Positions 56,393-64,000 of a DNA stretch of 64,000 bases are shown here, one piece after another; within the stretch, counting starts at the first letter, position 1, and each line of letters opens with the position of its first letter. The translations under genes were made by a program, and so were the position numbers. The notes below the pieces were generated by a model. The model was not told the DNA's origin. It made no database searches and saw nothing but the letters and a program-made list of their open reading frames with translations. Location of the stretch: NCBI GenBank assembly GCA_963816315.1, contig CAWFJZ010000024.1, forward strand, positions 13,658 through 77,657, in the 5' to 3' direction. The DNA comes from CADEEN01 sp963816315 (GTDB lineage Bacteria; Pseudomonadota; Gammaproteobacteria; Burkholderiales; Burkholderiaceae_C).

Positions 56393-57918
56393 CACCGAAC
56401 ACCCAATCCCAATACAGCCTGCTCGTCATCGACGACGAGCCGGATCTGCGCACGCTCTACGAGCTGACGCTGCTGCGCGAAGGCTACGAAGTCGAGACGG
56501 GCGGTTCGGTCGAAGAAGCGCTGCAGATGCTGAAGGAGCGCAGCTACAGCGCTGTCATCACCGACATGCGCCTGCCCGACGGTTCGGGCCTCGACGTGCT
56601 GGCCTACCTCGAAGAGGGCAAGCGGCGCGAGAAGGCAATCGTCATCACCGCCTACGGCTCGGCCGAGAACGCCGTCGAGGCGCTGAAGTCCGGCGCCTTC
56701 GACTACCTGACCAAGCCGGTCGATCTGCGCCAGTTCCGTCTCGTCGTCGCCTCGGCGCTGGGCCGCGCGCCGCAGAGCGCGCCGACGGTGGTGCCGTCGA
56801 GCTTGCCGACTGCCGCCGGCAACGCCACGCCGGCCGTGGCCGCCGCGAACGACGCGCCACAAGCGGCGTCGCCTGCACGCGCGCCGCCGCAGGCCGCGGC
56901 GCTGCGTCGCTTGTCGGGCTCGTCGCAAGCCATGCACCAGGTGCGCGCGCTGATCGAGAAGGTGGCCAAGAGCATGGCCCCGGCGATCGTTCACGGAGAG
57001 TCGGGCACCGGCAAGGAGCTCGTGGCACGGGCGATTCACGACGTCAGCGCGCGCGCCGGCCAGCCCTTCATCGCCGTCAACTGCGGCGCCATTCCCGAAC
57101 ACCTGCTCGAAGCCGAATTCTTCGGCTACCGCAAAGGCGCCTTTACCGGCGCCAACGAAGACCGCGACGGCTTCGTCCAGGCGGCGCAGGGCGGCACGCT
57201 GTTCCTCGATGAGATCGGCGACCTGCCGCTGGCGATGCAGAGCAAGCTGCTGCGCGTCATCCAGGAGCGCTCGGTGCGTCCGGTCGGCGCCGTCGCCGAG
57301 ACGCCGATCAACGTGCGCATCGTCAGCGCCACGCACAAGGACCTCGGCGCCGAAGTGCAGGGCGGGCGCTTCCGGCAAGATTTGTTCTACCGTCTGAACG
57401 TGATCCAGATCCGCGTGCCGCCGCTGCGCGAACGGCTCGAAGACCTGGGCCCGATTTGCGCTGCGCTGCTCGAGCGCATCGCGCGCGACGCCGGCCAGTG
57501 GCCGCCGCCGTCGCTGACGCGCGAGGCCTTCGACGACCTCGGCCACCACGCCTTTCCCGGCAACGTGCGCGAGCTCGAGAACCTGCTCAACCGCGCGGTG
57601 GCGATGTCGGGTGGCGAGACGATTTCGCGCGAGGATCTCGGCCTGGGCGCCGTGCCGGCCGTCGAGCCGACCGACCGCGCGCAGATCGACGCCCGGCTCG
57701 ATCAGTTGCGCGCCGCACCGGCGACGTTGATCGAAGGCGCGCTGCCCGACAACCTCGAGGCTTACCTCGACAGTGTCGAGCGCGACATCCTGGCGCGCGC
57801 CTTGGAGCGCTATCGCAACAACCGCACCGCGGCGGGCGCCAGTCTGGGCTTGTCGCTGCGCCAGATGCGCTACCGCATGGCGCGGTTGGGGGTGCTGGTG
57901 TCGGGTCAGGATGATTGA
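56389..57918 (+). CDS. pilR: Sigma-54 response regulator PilR
   Basis: A 509-residue NtrC-family activator of pilin genes. The receiver has VIDDEPDL and phosphoacceptor Asp in VITDMRLPDGSG. The AAA+ domain has Walker A GESGTGKEL, the sigma-54 contact loop GAFTGA and Walker B LFLDEIGDLPL. The C-terminal Fis-type helix-turn-helix is RNNRTAAGASLGLSLRQMRYR. It starts at TTG 56389, overlapping pilS. An Ala/Pro-rich linker joins receiver and AAA+. Confidence 0.95.
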   Translation: MTPNTQSQYSLLVIDDEPDLRTLYELTLLREGYEVETGGSVEEALQMLKERSYSAVITDMRLPDGSGLDVLAYLEEGKRREKAIVITAYGSAENAVEALKSGAFDYLTKPVDLRQFRLVVASALGRAPQSAPTVVPSSLPTAAGNATPAVAAANDAPQAASPARAPPQAAALRRLSGSSQAMHQVRALIEKVAKSMAPAIVHGESGTGKELVARAIHDVSARAGQPFIAVNCGAIPEHLLEAEFFGYRKGAFTGANEDRDGFVQAAQGGTLFLDEIGDLPLAMQSKLLRVIQERSVRPVGAVAETPINVRIVSATHKDLGAEVQGGRFRQDLFYRLNVIQIRVPPLRERLEDLGPICAALLERIARDAGQWPPPSLTREAFDDLGHHAFPGNVRELENLLNRAVAMSGGETISREDLGLGAVPAVEPTDRAQIDARLDQLRAAPATLIEGALPDNLEAYLDSVERDILARALERYRNNRTAAGASLGLSLRQMRYRMARLGVLVSGQDD

Positions 57919-58027
57919 GACGACGTTGCGTGAGGTCGCATCACTGCGACGGCGTGTTGTCGGCCCGTTGCGGTTGTTCGTGAAGGTCGGCTCTCCACCC
58001 CCGTTTGCATTGACATGCTCTCCGCCC

Positions 58028-58119
58028 CCGTTCGCCCTGAGCTTGTCGAAGGGCCAGGCTGAGCCTGTCGAAGCCTTTGGCATGAGGCACGAAGGCTTCG
58101 ACAGGCTCAGCCCGAACGG
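58028..58119. repeat. REP-like palindromic intergenic repeat
   Basis: Between pilR and ampD, the arms CCGTTCGCCCTGAGCTTGTC (from 58028) and GACAGGCTCAGCCCGAACGG (to 58119) form a large imperfect hairpin. Inside it, 58057-58077 is an exact reverse complement of 58093-58113. This resembles the TTCGACAGGCTCAG-type dispersed repeats scattered in betaproteobacterial genomes. The rest of the 57919-58194 gap holds no gene. Confidence 0.7.
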
Positions 58120-58194
58120 TTCTTTGCGGACCGTGAACTTCGCCTCCGGGCCGAAAGCCGCCACACGCCCTGACGATTTCGAACGCATGCACGG

Positions 58195-58776
58195 ATGAAG
58201 CGCACTGTTTGGCACGAGGGCTGGTGGCGGCATGCGCGGCGCGTGCGCTCGCCGAACTTCGGGCCGCGTCCTGACAAAGCGCAAGTCACGCTGGCGATCG
58301 TGCATTCGATCAGCCTGCCGCCCGGTAAATACGGTGGCGACGCGGTCGAACGCTTCTTCACCAACCGGCTCGACGCATCGGCACACCCGTACTTCGAGCA
58401 GATCAGTGCACAGCGCGTGTCGGCGCACTTTTTCATCCGCCGCATCGGCGAGGTCGTGCAGTTCGTGTCGTGTGATCGGCGCGCCTGGCATGCCGGCACG
58501 TCGCAATGGCGCGGCCGCGACAACTGCAACGACTGGTCGATCGGCATCGAACTCGAAGGCCTCGAAGGCGAACGCTTCGAGCGCGTGCAGTACCGCGCGC
58601 TCGTCAGGCTGCTGGCTGCATTGCGTGTTCGCTATCCGTTGGCCGAAGTCATCGGCCACGAGCATGTGGCGCCGTCGCGCAAGGCCGATCCGGGCGCGCG
58701 TTTCGAATGGCCGCGTCTTGCGCGCGCATTCCTCGGCCGCCTCGCGACAGCGAGCGACGTCGCAAAAACAAAATGA
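58195..58776 (+). CDS. ampD: 1,6-anhydro-N-acetylmuramyl-L-alanine amidase AmpD
   Basis: A 193-residue cytoplasmic zinc amidase of peptidoglycan recycling. LAIVHSISLPPGKYGG carries the first zinc His; VSAHFFIRRIGEVVQFVSCD and WHAGTSQWRGRDNCND are diagnostic; GHEHVAPSRKADPGARFEW gives the second zinc His and catalytic Lys/Asp. In many Proteobacteria it controls beta-lactamase induction. ATG 58195. Confidence 0.95.
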   Translation: MKRTVWHEGWWRHARRVRSPNFGPRPDKAQVTLAIVHSISLPPGKYGGDAVERFFTNRLDASAHPYFEQISAQRVSAHFFIRRIGEVVQFVSCDRRAWHAGTSQWRGRDNCNDWSIGIELEGLEGERFERVQYRALVRLLAALRVRYPLAEVIGHEHVAPSRKADPGARFEWPRLARAFLGRLATASDVAKTK

Positions 58777-58813
58777 TGCGGCGCGGCGCTATGAGGATAA
58801 GCCCGGTGCCGGT

Positions 58814-58860
58814 ACACTACGGGTAGTGCTTTAATACCGGTTGGACCCTACATGTAGTGC
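58814..58860. promoter_or_regulatory. Paired NrdR boxes upstream of nrdA
   Basis: Two 16-base palindromes, ACACTACGGGTAGTGC (58814-58829) and ACCCTACATGTAGTGC (58845-58860), match the NrdR box core CTA-N4-TAG pattern (with CTAC/GTAG). Their starts are 31 bases apart, the three-turn spacing of NrdR pairs. They lie about 180 bases upstream of nrdA, supporting ATP/dATP-responsive repression of ribonucleotide reductase. Confidence 0.85.
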
Positions 58861-59041
58861 TTCGTCGTCGTGCTCGTTGTGCACACACAGGCCACCGGCT
58901 CTCCACACCTTTTCCACAACCTTTCAGTCGTTCGGCATGTCGGCCCTGTGTGATGGCATCACACGCTGCGCATGTCGAGCAGTCCATGGAATCGTCGCGC
59001 CGCCTCTCCAGCGCCCGACCCTCGAACCGGAGTTCTTCCTC

Positions 59042-61936
<2,895 letters not shown>

Positions 61937-62092
61937 CGTGCAGCCTCATGCGAATCGAAGCCTGTCAGTGATGAAGTCCATGCGTTTTCACGATGCGTGA
62001 GCGCAACAACGCGCGCGCGAGAATGTCAAGAAGTGCTTGGTGTTCGCGCGCAACACTCACATAATCCGCCGCCATAGGAAGTACCCGAACAC

Positions 62093-63289
62093 ATGTTGGT
62101 CTGGGAAGAAAACATCCACAGCAAGACGACGCCGCAACCGCGCTCCGCGAGCCTTCCGCAGGAGCCAGCGTTGATGACTTCGGTCATCGCTTCGGTCATC
62201 GAAGCGCGCGCCCCGGCAACGGCCGCTGCCCTCTCTGTCGAAGCCAAGCCCGTTGTCGCCGCCGCGAGCACGCGCCGTGTCTCGGCCGCCGACAAACGCA
62301 TCATCAACGGCCAGACCGATGTCAATCAGTTGGTGCCGTTCAAATACAAGTGGGCCTGGGAAAAGTACCTCGCCACTTGCGCCAACCATTGGATGCCGCA
62401 AGAGGTCAACATGTCGCGCGACATCGCGACGTGGAAGGATCCGAACGGCCTGACCGAAGACGAGCGCCGCATCATCAAGCGCAACCTCGGCTTCTTCGTC
62501 ACCGCCGATTCGCTGGCCGCCAACAACATCGTGCTCGGCACCTACCGCCACATCACGGCGCCCGAGTGCCGACAGTTCCTGTTGCGCCAGGCCTTCGAAG
62601 AGGCGATCCACACCCACGCCTATCAGTACATCGTCGAGTCGCTCGGCCTGGACGAGAGCGAGATCTTCAATGCCTACAACGAGGTTTCGTCGATCCGCGA
62701 GAAGGACCAGTTCCTGATCCCGTTCATCGAAGCGATCAGCGACCCGCACTTCCACACCGGCACGCCGGAAAACGACCAGACGCTGCTGAAGAGCCTGATC
62801 GTTTTCGCCTGCCTGATGGAAGGCCTGTTCTTCTACGTCGGCTTCACGCAGATCCTCGCCCTCGGCCGGCAGAACAAGATGACCGGCGCGGCCGAGCAGT
62901 ACCAGTACATCCTGCGCGACGAGTCGATGCACTGCAATTTCGGCATCGACCTGATCAACCAGATCAAGCTCGAGAATCCGAACCTCTGGACGCCGCAGTT
63001 CAAGGCCGAGATCAAGGCGCTGTTTCTGAAGGCCGTCGAGCTCGAGTACCGCTACGCCGAAGACACCATGCCGCGCGGCGTGCTCGGCATGAACGCATCG
63101 ATGTTCAAAGGCTACCTGCGCTACATCGCCAACCGGCGCGCCACGCAGATCGGCCTCGAAGAGCTTTTCCCGAACGAAGAGAACCCGTTCCCGTGGATGA
63201 GCGAGATGATCGACCTGAAGAAGGAGCGCAACTTTTTCGAGACGCGCGTGATCGAGTACCAGTCTGGCGGCGCGCTGTCGTGGGAATGA
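62093..63289 (+). CDS. nrdB: Ribonucleotide reductase class Ia, beta subunit NrdB
   Basis: A 398-residue di-iron tyrosyl-radical subunit. Iron ligands lie in LRQAFEEAIHTHAYQ and LRDESMHCNFGID. An N-terminal extension of about 65 residues, Ala-rich and probably disordered, precedes the core (RIINGQTDVNQLVPFKY). The C-terminus (ETRVIEYQSGGALSWE) would dock on NrdA. ATG 62093. It lies 156 bases after nrdA; that gap shows no gene or clear terminator. Confidence 0.96.
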   Translation: MLVWEENIHSKTTPQPRSASLPQEPALMTSVIASVIEARAPATAAALSVEAKPVVAAASTRRVSAADKRIINGQTDVNQLVPFKYKWAWEKYLATCANHWMPQEVNMSRDIATWKDPNGLTEDERRIIKRNLGFFVTADSLAANNIVLGTYRHITAPECRQFLLRQAFEEAIHTHAYQYIVESLGLDESEIFNAYNEVSSIREKDQFLIPFIEAISDPHFHTGTPENDQTLLKSLIVFACLMEGLFFYVGFTQILALGRQNKMTGAAEQYQYILRDESMHCNFGIDLINQIKLENPNLWTPQFKAEIKALFLKAVELEYRYAEDTMPRGVLGMNASMFKGYLRYIANRRATQIGLEELFPNEENPFPWMSEMIDLKKERNFFETRVIEYQSGGALSWE

Positions 63290-63544
63290 TCCAGGATTGA
63301 TGTTGAATCGAATGTTGTTGAGATGTTGATGGGTGCGCAGGTCGCAGAACCTGCCGCTCGAAGCGAGAGATCAAGAACCCGCAGTGGGTGACACGAGGCC
63401 ACCAAGAGCCGAAGCCAATCACTGCACCCCCGTTCACCGCATCGGGAAACCAGCCAAGGCTGGACAAACCCCGGGTGGTGAATCGCCGCAAAGGTCGAGC
63501 TCGATTTTTGCGGTGCTCTTTGCAACTTGATCAAGGAGATCGAA

Positions 63545-63952
63545 ATGGCAACTGCGAAGAAGAAGGCACCGGCGAAGAAGGCCGCTGCGAAGAAACCCGC
63601 CGCCAAGAAGGCGGCGAAGCGCCCGGCGGCCAAGAAGGCCGCGAAGCGCCCGGCGGCGAAGAAGCCGGCGGCCAAGAAGAAGCCCGCGGCGAAGAAGAAG
63701 CCGGCTGCGAAGAAGGCAGCGAAGAAGGCCGCCAAGAAGAAGGCTGCACCGAAGAAGAAGGCTGCGGCCAAGAAGCCGGCGAAAAAGAAGGCCCCTGCGA
63801 AAAAAGCGGCAAAGAAGAAGGCTGCGCCAGCGAAGAAGGCCGCCCCTGCGAAGAAAGCTGCTCCGGCAGCCGCAGCGGCACCTGCACCCGTGGCGAAGAC
63901 GACGCTGAGCCCCGCGGCCGCATGGCCGTTCCCGACGGGCAACAAGCCTTAA
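63545..63952 (+). CDS. Histone H1-like Lys/Ala/Pro-rich DNA-binding protein
   Basis: A 135-residue protein made mostly of KKAAAKK / KKPAAKK-type repeats, followed by an Ala/Pro tail (AAPAAAAAPAPVA) and PAAAWPFPTGNKP. Such AlgP/Hc1/BpH1-like proteins bind DNA or RNA nonspecifically and are common in betaproteobacteria. AAGGAG precedes the ATG at 63545. The repeats make length variation likely. The 63290-63544 gap contains no evident gene. Confidence 0.9.
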   Translation: MATAKKKAPAKKAAAKKPAAKKAAKRPAAKKAAKRPAAKKPAAKKKPAAKKKPAAKKAAKKAAKKKAAPKKKAAAKKPAKKKAPAKKAAKKKAAPAKKAAPAKKAAPAAAAAPAPVAKTTLSPAAAWPFPTGNKP

Positions 63953-64000
63953 GGGAATTCGCGGGACTGCGAGCTGTTCCCGTCGGGCCTTGCGAGAAGC

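Noticed and set aside
54260..58665. Long minus-strand open frames (711 and 797 residues) opposite pilS and pilR
   Set aside because: Both lie antisense to well-supported pilS/pilR genes and show shadow composition without any motif.
63545..63923. Minus-strand Ser/Pro-rich frame opposite the histone-like gene
   Set aside because: Its repeats are simply the complement of the Lys/Ala repeats.

Overview
The window is GC-rich, densely coded chromosomal DNA from a betaproteobacterium. Housekeeping gene orders such as pilB-pilC-pilD-coaE-zapD-yacG, rplU-rpmA-obgE-proB, ffh next to a ccsA-like gene followed by pilS-pilR, and nrdA-nrdB followed by a Lys/Ala/Pro-rich histone H1-like protein point to Burkholderiales, most like the Rubrivivax/Leptothrix/Methylibium group. 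This placement is inferred from gene order and protein style, not from a marker search.

Region 1 (0.2-24.3 kb) is an accessory block built around a type III secretion system (T3SS). A long operon reads rightward: peptidoglycan hydrolase, sctV, sctC, sctD, a needle-like small protein, sctI, sctJ, sctK, sctL, sctN, sctO, two Ala-rich proteins in the ruler/SctP position, a soluble histidine kinase, a FixJ-type regulator, a short SctQ-like protein, sctR, sctS and sctT. It ends with a DUF1521-like protein and two small unrecognised genes. Divergently, sctU is followed on the same strand by a FliO-like gene, then a 1086-residue polymorphic toxin with a CdiA-CT-type tRNase end and a SitI3-like immunity gene. 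No translocon, gatekeeper or chaperone gene was recognised. The block ends at an initiator tRNA gene.

Region 2 (24.4-64 kb) is core genome: tRNA-fMet, cytochrome c4, engB, an epoxide-hydrolase-like enzyme, groES-groEL with a CIRCE operator, yacG-zapD-coaE, the type IV pilus genes pilD-pilC-pilB, tRNA-Pro, ispB, rplU (with an unusual C-terminal extension), rpmA, obgE, proB, rppH, proS, a second transglycosylase, ubiX, a monothiol glutaredoxin, prmC-prfA-hemA, miaB, tRNA-Met, ftsY, ffh, a cytochrome c assembly gene, pilS-pilR, ampD and nrdA-nrdB behind paired NrdR boxes.

Eight genes are broken by nine single-base frameshifts (sctV, sctC, engB, zapD, coaE twice, pilB, proS, and a PP0621-like gene). 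Every one is a +1 insertion in the coding direction and most lie in essential genes, so I read them as sequence errors rather than biology and annotate the genes as whole.
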